A DNA stretch of 38,085 bases from Pseudomonadota bacterium (GTDB lineage Bacteria; Desulfobacterota; Syntrophia; Syntrophales; UBA8958), in contig JASGUC010000003.1 of assembly GCA_030057915.1 (NCBI GenBank), forward strand, positions 1-38,085, written 5' to 3'. Below the pieces are notes generated by a model. That model was given only the letters and a program-made list of their open reading frames with translations, had not been told where the DNA came from and did no database searches. The position numbers and the translations under genes were made by a program. Shown here piece after piece: positions 7,557-15,983 of the stretch; positions within the stretch are counted from its first letter, which is position 1, and the number at the start of each line of letters is the position of its first letter.

Positions 7557-8691
7557 CGCACCGGTTGCAGAACAACGAGTTGGGAAGATTCTCCGCGCCG
7601 CAATGGGGACATCCCTTCGGCTCGGGTTTCTGTTCCGCCGGGGCGCCGCATTGGGGGCAGAATCGGGCGTTGGCCGGCAGATTCTTTCCACAGGCGCTGC
7701 ACTGCCGGATCACGAGGAGCTGATGGCCGCAATAGGGGCAGAACCTCGCCTCCCGGGGCACGGACTGCTGGCAATCCGGACATTTGGCGTCCGCGTCGCC
7801 GCCGGTTCCGGGGGCGACGCCGCCGCCGCCCGCCGCCCCCGGGGAGGAACGCCAGGCCTCGGCGAACATGGCGGGCATCATGAAGCCCATGCCCATTCCC
7901 AGGGCGGAACCCGTCTCCCCCTGGTTCAGGGAGGCGTTTTCCAGGGCCATGGCGGCCTTCATCCTCAGCAGCTTGTTGAGGTCGTCGAAGACCCCCAGCT
8001 TGCTCTTGTCGTCGATGGCCTTCTGCACCTCCGGCGGCGGGGTTATGGAGTTGATGTAGAGCTGGGTCAACCCCAGCCCGAACTGGCTGAAGTCCTTCGT
8101 CAGCGCCTCTTGCAGCCCCACGGCCATTTCGTCGTATTGGGCGGGGAGGTTCAAGATCGTGTCGATTCTTTCCCCCAGGAAATCGTTCAGACGGGAGACG
8201 ATGACGCGGTTCAGGTATTCGGCGATCTCCTCCGTCGTATAGGCCCCCTGGGTGCCCACCAGGCTGTTTATGAGCAAGACCGGCTGGAGGATGCGGATGT
8301 TGAACACCCCGAAGGCCCTAAGGCGGATCAGCCCCAGTTCGCTGTCCCGGAAGGCCACCGGGTCCCTGGTCCCCCAGGTGAGATTGGGGAAGACCTTCAT
8401 GTTGGCAAAATAGACCTCCGCCCGCAGCGGGCTGGTCATGGCCCAGGGGGTGCTGAGGACCTTGGTGAGAATGGGGATGTTGGCCGTCCTCAGGGTGTGC
8501 CGTCCCGGTCCGAAGGCATCGTAGGCCTTGCCCTGATAAAAGAATACGGCGGCCTGGCTCTCCCGGACCGTGAGCTGTGCCCCCCATTTGATCTCGCCCG
8601 AGCCCGTTTCGGGAATTCTCTGGATCAACTGCTTTCCCGATTCGTCAAACCATTCGATGACTTCCAGAAATATGACATTGTTCATTCCCAT
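7543..8691 (-). CDS. SPFH-domain protein with three C-terminal zinc ribbons (YdjI/COG4260 type)
   Basis: 382 residues. Residues about 30-240 form an SPFH (stomatin/prohibitin/flotillin) domain of the 'virion core protein-like' group. Landmarks include VRESQAAVFFYQGK, GPGRHTLRTANIPIL, and PPPEVQKAIDDKSKLG at the end of the coiled region. A Gly/Ala/Met-rich linker (SALGMGMGFMMPAMF) follows, then three CxxC-CxxC ribbons (CPDC/CPYC, CSAC/CPQC, CPHC/CNRC). In Bacillus subtilis a relative, YdjI, is linked to membrane stress with a PspA-like protein; no PspA is present here. First gene of a minus-strand group with the zinc-ribbon and ParA-like genes. The divergent neighbour is the HD/NrdD-like pair. 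Confidence 0.88.
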   Translation of the reverse strand: MGMNNVIFLEVIEWFDESGKQLIQRIPETGSGEIKWGAQLTVRESQAAVFFYQGKAYDAFGPGRHTLRTANIPILTKVLSTPWAMTSPLRAEVYFANMKVFPNLTWGTRDPVAFRDSELGLIRLRAFGVFNIRILQPVLLINSLVGTQGAYTTEEIAEYLNRVIVSRLNDFLGERIDTILNLPAQYDEMAVGLQEALTKDFSQFGLGLTQLYINSITPPPEVQKAIDDKSKLGVFDDLNKLLRMKAAMALENASLNQGETGSALGMGMGFMMPAMFAEAWRSSPGAAGGGGVAPGTGGDADAKCPDCQQSVPREARFCPYCGHQLLVIRQCSACGKNLPANARFCPQCGAPAEQKPEPKGCPHCGAENLPNSLFCNRCGERI

Positions 8692-8819
8692 GCGGAAGAG
8701 CCCCTTTCCTGTTTGGAAGTTGATACCGTTTCCCGTTTTTTGCCCCTTCGGGGCTGGACGCCCATGCCGTTTTTCTATAAGGAGAAAGGGCCTCGGGTGT
8801 CAAGGATAAAGCACGGTCA

Positions 8820-8870
8820 GACAAAGCCCGCTGAAATCGGCGGCTTTGCGCCTTCGGCGCCGCCGGCGCA
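8820..8870. repeat. Two GC-rich hairpins in the divergent intergenic region
   Basis: AAAGCCCGC...GCGGCTTT (one bulge) and TGCGCC...GGCGCA lie side by side between the SPFH and HD genes, immediately upstream of the predicted promoter for the HD gene. They could be operators or leader hairpins for the minus-strand gene. Confidence 0.4.
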
Positions 8871-8871
8871 T

Positions 8872-8900
8872 TTGATTTGAAATATGGAAAGGAATATTAT
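8872..8900 (+). promoter_or_regulatory. Predicted sigma-70 promoter for the HD-nrdD-like pair
   Basis: TTGATT (8872-8877), a 17-bp spacer and TATTAT (8895-8900). The start of transcription would fall near 8907, only about 6 nt before the chosen ATG, giving a nearly leaderless mRNA. Confidence 0.5.
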
Positions 8901-8912
8901 AGGCTTCAAGCC

Positions 8913-10331
8913 ATGAAGACAACGGAACATTCCTTCCCCCGGATCTATCGGGGGATGGCCCTCATCGCCGATCCCATCCACCAGTACGCCTGCTTTACCG
9001 TTCCATTGGGCGGCGGCGACGGGGAGAAGACGGAAAAGGACCTCCTCGACTCCCCGTGGATGCAGCGCCTGCGCCGGATCTACCAGTTGCAGAGCGCCCG
9101 CTGGGTTTACCCGGCGGCGGAGCATACCCGGTTTCAGCATTCCCTGGGGACCATGCATGTGGCCGGGGAATTCGCCCGCTCCATCTATCCCAGCCTCCGG
9201 GAAATCTGCCCGGATATCCCCTCGGAGCGATACATCGAGGAACTGGCCCGCGTTGCCGGTCTCCTCCACGACGTAGGCCACGGCCCATACGGGCATTTCT
9301 TCGACGACCATTTCCTGGATCGCTACGGCATCACCCATGAGGATATAGGCGGGCGGATCATCGTCGAGAAACTGGGAAAGATCATCCGCCAGATGCGCCG
9401 CAGCCCCGCCGGACCCTTCGCGGAGGGGGAAACGCTGGATCCCCGGAATGTGGCCTATCTCATCAAGATGCCCGCGGGGGGGGGCCAGGGGAAGCCCCGG
9501 TGGCTGACCTTCCTCCGCCAGCTCTTCTCCGGGATCTATACGGTGGACAACCTCGATTACGTCCAGCGCGACGCCTTCATGACCGGCGTATCCCTGGACA
9601 TGGTGGATATCGCCCGGATCAGATATTACTCCTTCTTCACCGAGGCCGGCCTGACCCTCCATGAGGCGGGGATCTCCGCCCTGCGCCGTTTCCTCAACGC
9701 CCGCCTCAACCTCTATGCCAACGTCTATTTCCATCGCACCACCCGGGCCCTGGACCTCCACCTCCAGGAGATCTTCCGGGAGACCATGGAGCGCCTCTGC
9801 CCCGGCGATCCCCGGGAGGACCTGGATGCGTATGGTCGCCTCGACGAATGGCGCCTCTTCGAAACCGTCCGCCGCTGGACGGAGGGGGAAGACCCCCAGC
9901 GCAGGCGTCTCGGTCGGGAGTGGCAGCGCCTGTATGGCCGGCAGGTGAAATGGAAGATGTCCTATTCCACGGAGATTTCGGTGGAAAGCGTCCAGAAGGG
10001 GACGAGCTTCGCCTCGGCGGGGGATTACGAGGAGCGGATACGCCGCCGTTTGCCGAGGCCCCTGCGGAAAATCGACCTCCGGGTGGACCTGGCCACTCAG
10101 GATCCCCGGCCCATCAACCCCATGGCCCAGACGGACCGGCAGATCAACATCTTCAACCCGGCCTTGGGCGAGACCTCTCAAGAGCCCCTGCGGGACATCT
10201 ACCGGTTCATCCCCGCCCGGATCGTTCATTTCCGGGTCTTTACCAAGAATCATGACCACGACGCCGCGGTTGCCGCCGCGGCGGAGCAGGCCTTGGACAA
10301 TCCCAGCGGGGCGTCGCGGACGAATATATGA
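8913..10331 (+). CDS. HD-domain phosphohydrolase, dNTPase (SAMHD1/YwfO-like)
   Basis: 472 residues. The HD metal site is complete: H71 in EHTRFQHSLG, H119-D120 in LLHDVGHGPYGH, and Asp 212/215 in DNLDYVQRD. The order H...HD...D with 'DSPWMQRLRRIYQL' before it matches the dNTP triphosphohydrolase branch of HD proteins (SAMHD1, B. subtilis YwfO), which cut dNTPs to deoxynucleoside and triphosphate. Start chosen at the ATG 6 bp after the predicted transcription start; a TTG at 8877 overlaps the -35 box. The stop overlaps the start of the NrdD-like gene as ATGA, so both are made from one mRNA and coupled. Pairing a dNTP-destroying enzyme with an RNR-like protein suggests nucleotide-pool control; substrate untested. 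Confidence 0.85.
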   Translation: MKTTEHSFPRIYRGMALIADPIHQYACFTVPLGGGDGEKTEKDLLDSPWMQRLRRIYQLQSARWVYPAAEHTRFQHSLGTMHVAGEFARSIYPSLREICPDIPSERYIEELARVAGLLHDVGHGPYGHFFDDHFLDRYGITHEDIGGRIIVEKLGKIIRQMRRSPAGPFAEGETLDPRNVAYLIKMPAGGGQGKPRWLTFLRQLFSGIYTVDNLDYVQRDAFMTGVSLDMVDIARIRYYSFFTEAGLTLHEAGISALRRFLNARLNLYANVYFHRTTRALDLHLQEIFRETMERLCPGDPREDLDAYGRLDEWRLFETVRRWTEGEDPQRRRLGREWQRLYGRQVKWKMSYSTEISVESVQKGTSFASAGDYEERIRRRLPRPLRKIDLRVDLATQDPRPINPMAQTDRQINIFNPALGETSQEPLRDIYRFIPARIVHFRVFTKNHDHDAAVAAAAEQALDNPSGASRTNI

Positions 10332-12409
10332 ACGGTCCGGGCAAGATGAAGACGTCGCCGCCGGAGACGACCGATATGACCCTGTTCGTCCGGTCCAGGG
10401 GGGAGGATGTGGACCGCTGGAACCGCCGACGCATCGTCGATGCCCTGATGCGGGAGACGGGGATCGACGCGGCGACGGCGGAGGCGTTGAGCCTCGACGT
10501 GGAGAAGGGCCTCTTTGCCTCCGGGATCTCGGCCTTGACCACCTCCCTGATCCGGGAACTCGTCGATGTGAAACTGGCGGAGCGGGGGTTGGAGAAGGCC
10601 CGGCGGATGCACGCCCGTCTCGGCTTTCCCCTCTACGACGTCGATCAGCTCATCCTCCATCGCAACCGGGAGGACGCCAACCTCCCCCACGGACCGGAGG
10701 GGACGAACCTGGTTCTCGCCCAGGGAATCAAACGGGAATACGCCCTCAACAGCATCTTTTCCCAGGAGGTCGGCGATGCCCACATCATGGGAGATTTTCA
10801 CATCCACGGCCTGGGTTCTGTGGACCGCCCCTTCTCGGGCTGCCAGAATCTGGAATATCTCAAGAGGTTCGGCCTGAATCTGCCCCGTTCCCTCAACGTC
10901 GCCAAGCCCGCCAAGCATGCCGAGGTGCTGCTGGCCCACATGGTGCGATTCGGGGCGGTCCTTCAGGGCTATTTCGCCGGCGTCATCTGTTGGAATTTCG
11001 TCAATCTCTCCCTGGCCCCTTACCTGACCGGCATGTCCGACCGGGAGGTGCGACAGTTCGCCCAGATGCTCGTTTACGAATTCTCCCAACTGACGGCGGC
11101 CCGGGGGGGGCAGGCCATGTTCACCGATATCCATCTCTTCTGGAACGTTCCCGAGGCCCTGCGGGACTTGCCCATGATCGGTCCGGGGGGCGTCCCCACG
11201 GGGAGGACCTGGGGGGATTACGAAGGCGAGGCCCAGCGGCTGGCCCGGGCCCTGGGCGAGGTGTTCCAGAAGGGGGACGGCGCGGGCAAGCCCTTTATCT
11301 TCCCCCGTCCGGTGGTCCACATAACCCCCCGTTTTTTTGCCTCCCCCGGGCATGAGGAGTTTCTCCGCCACATCTGCGCGGTCGCCGCCGACAAGGGCAA
11401 TCCCTGCTTCGTCCTGGAGCGAACGGAGGGTGAATACGGCATGGGGGGCCTGGGGATGCCGACGGCGCCCGAAGACGCCGCCGCCCCCTGGCGGCAGCGC
11501 GGGGCGGCCATTCAGAGCGTCAGCATCAACCTCCCGCGCCTTGGTTACCGTGCCGCCGGAGACGAGAAGGAACTCTTCCCCCGTCTGGAGGCCCTCATGG
11601 ATCTCGCCGCTCAGGCCCATGCCCAGAAGTGGACCTTTCTGGAAAGACTGCTCTCGCATGGAGATCAGGGGCCCCTGTCCCTGCTGGCCATGAGCCTCGA
11701 CGGCGCCCCCTATCTGCGGCCCGAGCGTTCCGTGTATCTCCTGGGCATGGTGGGCCTCAACGAGCTTACGCGGGTCATGACGGGGGAATCCCTCGACGAA
11801 ACGCCGGCGGCGGAGGAATTCGGACTCCGGGTGATCGCCTTCATGGCCCATCGGGCCAAGGTCCTGAGCGACCGTTACGGCCTCGACCTGGTCCTGGACC
11901 AGTCCCATGCGGAGACGACGGCGCACCGCTTTGCCCGTCTGGACCTCCGTTATTTTTCCCCGCCCGCGGGACGCCACGTCCGGGGCGACCTGGTGGCGGG
12001 GTCGCTCTACTACACGAATTCCACCCATCTGCCCGTTTCCTCCCCCCTGAAGCCCGCGGCGCGCATCCTGCGGGAGGGAAAATTCCACCCCTGGATCGGG
12101 GGCGGCGCCGCCGTCCAGATCTGGCTGGGGGAAAAGCCGCCGTCGCCGTCGGACCTGGCGGCGCTCCTCGCCTGGGCCTATCGGGAGACCTCCTGCCGAC
12201 AGATCATCTTCTCCCCGGAGTTTACCGCCTGCCGGGACTGCGGCGGCGCCTTCCGGGGGCTCGGGGAGCGCTGCGCGCGCTGCGGGTCCGCCCGAGTGGA
12301 CGGGATTGCCAAGATCACCCAGTATTACAGCCGGGTCGCGGACTGGAACAAGGGAAAGCTCGCGGAACTGAAGGACCGTTGCCGCCACGAAAGGTTCGAC
12401 TTCCCCTGA
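10328..12409 (+). CDS. Class III ribonucleotide reductase (NrdD) homologue with altered radical sites
   Basis: 693 residues. An ATP-cone-like regulatory segment (about 17-105, FVRSRGEDVDRWNRRRIVDA) is followed by an NrdD barrel with DAHIMGDFHIHGL and FSGCQN (C172, one conserved catalytic Cys). SINLPRLGY and the C-terminal zinc site CxxC/CxxC (C635, C638, C649, C652) are also present. In NrdD the thiyl-radical Cys lies in 'MGC' and the glycyl radical in 'TGY' near the C-terminus. Here the matching places read MGG (about 372-374) and TQY (Q665), while the following WNKGKLAELKDR is well kept. No nrdG activase gene is adjacent. I infer either a divergent clade or a non-catalytic, nucleotide-sensing relative. 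Translationally coupled (ATGA) to the HD dNTPase-like gene. The ATG at 10346 is an alternative start. Confidence 0.82.
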   Translation: MNGPGKMKTSPPETTDMTLFVRSRGEDVDRWNRRRIVDALMRETGIDAATAEALSLDVEKGLFASGISALTTSLIRELVDVKLAERGLEKARRMHARLGFPLYDVDQLILHRNREDANLPHGPEGTNLVLAQGIKREYALNSIFSQEVGDAHIMGDFHIHGLGSVDRPFSGCQNLEYLKRFGLNLPRSLNVAKPAKHAEVLLAHMVRFGAVLQGYFAGVICWNFVNLSLAPYLTGMSDREVRQFAQMLVYEFSQLTAARGGQAMFTDIHLFWNVPEALRDLPMIGPGGVPTGRTWGDYEGEAQRLARALGEVFQKGDGAGKPFIFPRPVVHITPRFFASPGHEEFLRHICAVAADKGNPCFVLERTEGEYGMGGLGMPTAPEDAAAPWRQRGAAIQSVSINLPRLGYRAAGDEKELFPRLEALMDLAAQAHAQKWTFLERLLSHGDQGPLSLLAMSLDGAPYLRPERSVYLLGMVGLNELTRVMTGESLDETPAAEEFGLRVIAFMAHRAKVLSDRYGLDLVLDQSHAETTAHRFARLDLRYFSPPAGRHVRGDLVAGSLYYTNSTHLPVSSPLKPAARILREGKFHPWIGGGAAVQIWLGEKPPSPSDLAALLAWAYRETSCRQIIFSPEFTACRDCGGAFRGLGERCARCGSARVDGIAKITQYYSRVADWNKGKLAELKDRCRHERFDFP

Positions 12410-12438
12410 TCGTCCTCGAGAGAATCGTCCGGACGGCC

Positions 12439-12467
12439 TTGACACCGAGAGGCGCGATCAATATATT
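12439..12467 (+). promoter_or_regulatory. Near-consensus sigma-70 promoter of gmhA-grpE-dnaK
   Basis: TTGACA (12439-12444), a 17-bp spacer and TATATT (12462-12467), 27 bp before the gmhA ATG. Strong basal expression is expected. No CIRCE (TTAGCACTC-N9-GAGTGCTAA) element is seen near it or before grpE. Confidence 0.75.
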
Positions 12468-12494
12468 AGCGCCGCTTTGCGAGGGAAGGGCGGC

Positions 12495-13079
12495 ATGGAA
12501 GATCTCATCGTCAAAATCTTCAAGGACAGCAGTCGGTTAAAGGAAAGCTTCGTCAACGACAACCTCTCCGGCATCGTCCGGGTGGTGGAGATGATGACCG
12601 CGGCGTTGAAGGCGGGCAACAAGATCATGATCTTCGGCAACGGAGGCAGCGCCGCAGACGCCCAGCATCTGGCCGCGGAGTTCGTGAACCGTTTCCTCAT
12701 CGAACGGCCGCCCCTGCCGGCCATCTCCCTGAGCGCCGACACCTCCATTATCACGAGCATCGGCAACGATTATGATTTCTCGGAGATCTTCAGCAAGCAG
12801 ATCCGGGCCCTGGGCCAGCCCGGCGATGTCGCCTGGGGAATCAGCACCAGCGGCAGGTCGCGGAACGTTTACAAGGCCCTGGAACAGGCAAGGAAAATGG
12901 GCTTGACGACCTTCGCCCTCACGGGAAGGGACGGCGGCGACATCGCGGGGATCGCCGACTACAGCCTCAATGTGGCTTCGGAGAGCACGCCGCGGATTCA
13001 GGAGGTCCATATCACCCTGGGGCATGTCCTCTGCCAGATGGTGGATCTCAAGCTTTTCCAGCGGCCGGACATGAAATGA
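12495..13079 (+). CDS. gmhA: D-sedoheptulose 7-phosphate isomerase
   Basis: 194 residues, normal for GmhA. It has a single SIS (sugar isomerase) domain with the family signature GNGGSAADAQHLAAEF (about residues 47-62), the phosphate-binding STSGRSRNV, and a C-terminal helix EVHITLGHVLCQMVD. The enzyme converts sedoheptulose 7-phosphate to D-glycero-D-manno-heptose 7-phosphate, the first step to LPS core heptose (or S-layer heptose). Start: ATG after GGGAAGGGCGGC; a TTG 18 bp upstream is not needed. It lies behind its own strong promoter and 27 bp upstream of grpE, so a heptose gene appears to lead a chaperone operon. The other heptose genes (gmhB, hldE, hldD) are not in the window. Confidence 0.93.
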   Translation: MEDLIVKIFKDSSRLKESFVNDNLSGIVRVVEMMTAALKAGNKIMIFGNGGSAADAQHLAAEFVNRFLIERPPLPAISLSADTSIITSIGNDYDFSEIFSKQIRALGQPGDVAWGISTSGRSRNVYKALEQARKMGLTTFALTGRDGGDIAGIADYSLNVASESTPRIQEVHITLGHVLCQMVDLKLFQRPDMK

Positions 13080-13106
13080 AGGCCCGGTTTTGAGAGTGGT
13101 TCGATC

Positions 13107-13700
13107 ATGGTGAAAAAGACAACAAGGGATATGGGCGGTCTGCGGGACGCCCCGGAAGGGCCCCTGGCGGGGACCGGCTTAGAGACGCCGGAGACGACGC
13201 CGGAGGATCCGCGGGTGCGGTCGGTGGATCGGGAACTGGAGGAAGCAAGGCGGGAGTGCGCGGAAAACTACGACAAGTATCTGCGCGCCGTGGCGGATCT
13301 GGACAACTATCGGAAACGGGCGGCGAAGGAGAAGGCCGAGGCCATCAAATACGGCAACGAAAGCCTGATCCGGGAGCTGCTTCCCCTGGCGGACAGCCTG
13401 GATCGGGCCTTGCGGCATGCCGACGAATCCGACGATTTCGAATCCTTCAAAAAGGGATTGGGGATGCTCAAGGATCAGCTCCTCTGCTGTCTGGGCAAGC
13501 ACGGCGTGGAACCCATCGATTGCGTCTGCCGGCCGTTCGATCCGAACTACCACGAGGCCTTCATGCAGGTGACGAGCCGGGAGCACGAGGACAATCAGGT
13601 CGTGGAAGAACTGGAAAAGGGGTATCTGTTGAACGGCAGATTGTTGCGGCCCGCCCGGGTGACCGTCTGTAAGCGTCCCGACGACGACGGGACGTGTTGA
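13107..13700 (+). CDS. grpE: GrpE nucleotide exchange factor
   Basis: 197 residues. A long N-terminal coiled coil (RSVDRELEEARRECAENYDK to ADLDNYRKRAAKEK) with the typical 'LR..AD.(D/E)N(Y/F)RKR' passage is followed by the beta-wing domain. The latter includes GVEPIDCVCRPFDPNYHEA and VVEELEKGYLLNGRLLRPA, ending VTVCK as in most GrpE proteins. GrpE dimers release ADP from DnaK. It lies 27 bp after gmhA and 35 bp before dnaK. The first 35 residues are variable and Pro/Glu-rich, as usual. No hrcA precedes it and no dnaJ follows in the window, so the classical hrcA-grpE-dnaK-dnaJ order is broken. Confidence 0.95.
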   Translation: MVKKTTRDMGGLRDAPEGPLAGTGLETPETTPEDPRVRSVDRELEEARRECAENYDKYLRAVADLDNYRKRAAKEKAEAIKYGNESLIRELLPLADSLDRALRHADESDDFESFKKGLGMLKDQLLCCLGKHGVEPIDCVCRPFDPNYHEAFMQVTSREHEDNQVVEELEKGYLLNGRLLRPARVTVCKRPDDDGTC

Positions 13701-13735
13701 ATAAGAATCGGGTTAATTAAGGAGGATATATAATC

Positions 13736-15661
13736 ATGGGAAAAATTATCGGTATTGACTTGGGAACCACCAATTCCTGCGTGGCGGTCATGGAAGGCGG
13801 CGATCCGGTGGTCATTGCAAATCAGGAGGGGAATCGGACGACGCCCTCGGTGGTCGCATTCACGGAAAGCGGCGAAAGGCTGGTGGGACAGGTAGCCAGG
13901 CGTCAGGCCATTACCAACTCGGAGAATACCGTATATGCCGTCAAGAGGCTCATCGGCAGAAAGTACAACACCAAGGAGGTCCAGTATGACAAGGGCATCA
14001 GCTCCTTCCGGATCACCGAGGCGGCCAACGGCGACGCCCAGTTGACCGTGCGGGACCGGAATTACAGCCCGGCGGAGATCTCTTCCATGGTCCTGGCGAA
14101 GATGAAGCAGACGGCGGAGGACTACCTGGGGGAGAAGATCACCGACGCGGTGATCACCGTCCCGGCCTATTTCAACGATTCCCAGCGTCAGGCGACCAAG
14201 GACGCGGGCAGGATCGCCGGGCTCAACGTCCGGCGGATCATCAACGAGCCCACGGCGGCGGCCCTGGCCTACGGCCTGGATAAGAAGAAGGAAGGCAAGA
14301 TCGCCGTCTTCGATTTGGGGGGCGGGACCTTCGACATCTCGATCCTCGAGATCGGCGACGGGGTATTCGAGGTCAAGTCCACCAACGGCGACACCCATCT
14401 GGGAGGCGAGGATTTCGACCAGCGGCTGATCGACTTTTTGGCCACGGAGTTCAAGAAGGATCAGGGCATCGACATCCGGAGCGATCGGATGGCCCTCCAG
14501 CGCCTCAAGGAGGCGGCGGAGAAGGCGAAGATCGAACTCTCCACGGCCATGGAGACGGACATCAATCTCCCCTTCATCACCGCCGACGCCTCCGGCCCCA
14601 AGCACATGAACATCAAACTGACCCGGGCGCGACTGGAGGCGCTGGTGGAGGATCTCATCGCCAAGGTGGAGGCCCCCTGCCGGACGGCCATGCGGGACGC
14701 CAATCTCTCCCCCCAGGACATCAACGAGGTGATCCTCGTGGGCGGGATGACGCGAGTCCCCCGGGTGCAGCAGAAGGTGAAGGAAATCTTTGGCAAGGAG
14801 CCGAGCAAGGGGGTGAACCCCGACGAGGTGGTGTCCGTCGGCGCGGCCATTCAGGGCGGCGTGCTGGCCGGGGATGTTAAGGACGTCCTCCTCCTCGACG
14901 TGACGCCCCTGTCGCTGGGGATCGAGACCCTGGGCGGGGTGATGACGAAGCTCATCGAGAAGAACACCACCATCCCCACCCGGAAGAGCCAGATCTTTTC
15001 CACGGCGGCGGACAATCAGCCGGCGGTGAGCATCCACGTCCTGCAGGGCGAACGTCCCATGGCGGCGGACAATCGCACCCTGGGCCGTTTCGAGCTTGTG
15101 GGAATCCCCCCGGCGCCCCGGGGGCTGCCCCAGATCGAGGTGACCTTCGACATCGATGCCAACGGCATCGTCCATGTGTCGGCCAAGGACCTGGGCACCG
15201 GGAAGGAGCAGAGCATTAAGATAACCGCCTCCAGCGGTCTTACAGAGGAAGAGATCCAGAAGCTCGTCAAGGATGCGGAGGCCCATGCCGACGATGACAA
15301 GCGGAAACGCGACCTGGTCGAGGCCCGGAATCATGCCGACTCCTTTGTGTACAGCGTGGAAAAGAACATAAAGGAATTCGGCGACAAGATCGATGCCGCG
15401 GAAAAGGCAAAGATAGAGGATGCCATGACCAAGGTCCGGAAGGCCATCGAGGGCGACGATCTGGAGGCCATCAAACGGGCCCAGGACGAGCTGACCACCG
15501 CCTCCCATAAACTGGCCGAGGCCATGTACGCCAAGACGGCGCAGCAGCAGGGAGGCCCGGGCGCCGGCGCCGGTGCCGCCGGGGCGGGCGCCGGGACCCA
15601 GGCGGGCGGCGGCAGGAAGGATGACGACGTGGTGGATGCGGATTTCGAGGAGGTCAAGTAA
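13736..15661 (+). CDS. dnaK: Chaperone DnaK (Hsp70)
   Basis: 641 residues, full length. N-terminal [17 protein letters not shown], the ATPase signatures [16 protein letters not shown] and [14 protein letters not shown], and the inter-domain linker [12 protein letters not shown] are present. The substrate-binding domain and helical lid end in a Gly/Ala-rich tail and [10 protein letters not shown], the standard C-terminus in proteobacteria. It folds and refolds proteins with GrpE and a DnaJ encoded elsewhere. A strong AAGGAGG site lies 10 bp before the ATG. Transcription probably comes from the gmhA promoter; no heat-shock operator is visible in the 35-bp gap. Nothing abnormal in the sequence. 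Confidence 0.98.
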   Translation: MGKIIGIDLGTTNSCVAVMEGGDPVVIANQEGNRTTPSVVAFTESGERLVGQVARRQAITNSENTVYAVKRLIGRKYNTKEVQYDKGISSFRITEAANGDAQLTVRDRNYSPAEISSMVLAKMKQTAEDYLGEKITDAVITVPAYFNDSQRQATKDAGRIAGLNVRRIINEPTAAALAYGLDKKKEGKIAVFDLGGGTFDISILEIGDGVFEVKSTNGDTHLGGEDFDQRLIDFLATEFKKDQGIDIRSDRMALQRLKEAAEKAKIELSTAMETDINLPFITADASGPKHMNIKLTRARLEALVEDLIAKVEAPCRTAMRDANLSPQDINEVILVGGMTRVPRVQQKVKEIFGKEPSKGVNPDEVVSVGAAIQGGVLAGDVKDVLLLDVTPLSLGIETLGGVMTKLIEKNTTIPTRKSQIFSTAADNQPAVSIHVLQGERPMAADNRTLGRFELVGIPPAPRGLPQIEVTFDIDANGIVHVSAKDLGTGKEQSIKITASSGLTEEEIQKLVKDAEAHADDDKRKRDLVEARNHADSFVYSVEKNIKEFGDKIDAAEKAKIEDAMTKVRKAIEGDDLEAIKRAQDELTTASHKLAEAMYAKTAQQQGGPGAGAGAAGAGAGTQAGGGRKDDDVVDADFEEVK

Positions 15662-15784
15662 GGGCGCCCGACGGATCGCGCCGGCGCGGGGATAACGCGA
15701 CCCCTCCCGCTTCCTCTCCGGGAGGCGCGTCTTCCGGAGTTCCGGAGGCCGGCGGGGCCGCATGGGCCAAGCGCAAACAGAAAG

Positions 15785-15915
15785 GAGACCTTTGCAGGGC
15801 CGGCCCGTGCGGGCCGGCGATCCTCGTGAGCCTCCGCGGCATTGGCCGCGGACGCGGGGAAAACGTGCTTGTCAATTGGCCGCGGACGCCGGGAAAACGA
15901 GTCCGTCAAAGGTCT
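15785..15915. repeat. Dispersed TIR element, copy at 15.8 kb
   Basis: It is bounded by AGACCTTTG (15786-15794) and its complement CAAAGGTCT (15907-15915). Its interior holds GGCCGGCCC/GGGCCGGC pairing and two tandem 34-bp units beginning ATTGGCCGCGGACGC. The ends match the family also seen at 20.8, 22.5, 23.8 and 31.0 kb. Confidence 0.6.
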
Positions 15916-15932
15916 GGAAGCGGCTTTTTCGG

Positions 15933-15964
15933 GGCCCGGAAGTTTATCGAGGAACTTCCGGGCC
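15933..15964 (+). terminator. Strong hairpin ending the gmhA-grpE-dnaK unit
   Basis: GGCCCGGAAGTT, an 8-nt loop and AACTTCCGGGCC form a perfect 12-bp stem, followed by TTTCATT. It lies 19 bp before the surE ATG, so it ends the upstream transcript or acts as a leader hairpin for surE. Confidence 0.6.
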
Positions 15965-15983
15965 TTTCATTGAGGTGAAGGAC

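Larger units (their letters stand above)
15662..15983. other. dnaK-surE intergenic region
   Basis: 322 bp without a gene. It contains a copy of the GAGACCTTTG/CAAAGGTCTC element (15785-15915), inside which a 34-bp unit is duplicated in tandem (15841-15874, 15875-15908). A strong hairpin follows at 15933-15964. Confidence 0.75.

Noticed and set aside
8817-10259. 480-codon frame opposite the HD gene
   Set aside because: A GC-rich antisense shadow: the plus strand shows a complete HD catalytic pattern.
10250-12445. 731-codon frame opposite the NrdD-like gene
   Set aside because: Antisense artefact of high GC; no domain pattern, while the other strand has a recognisable NrdD protein.
13595-15763. 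722-codon frame opposite dnaK
   Set aside because: DnaK on the plus strand is unmistakable; the antisense frame is Leu/Gly/Arg-rich without motifs.
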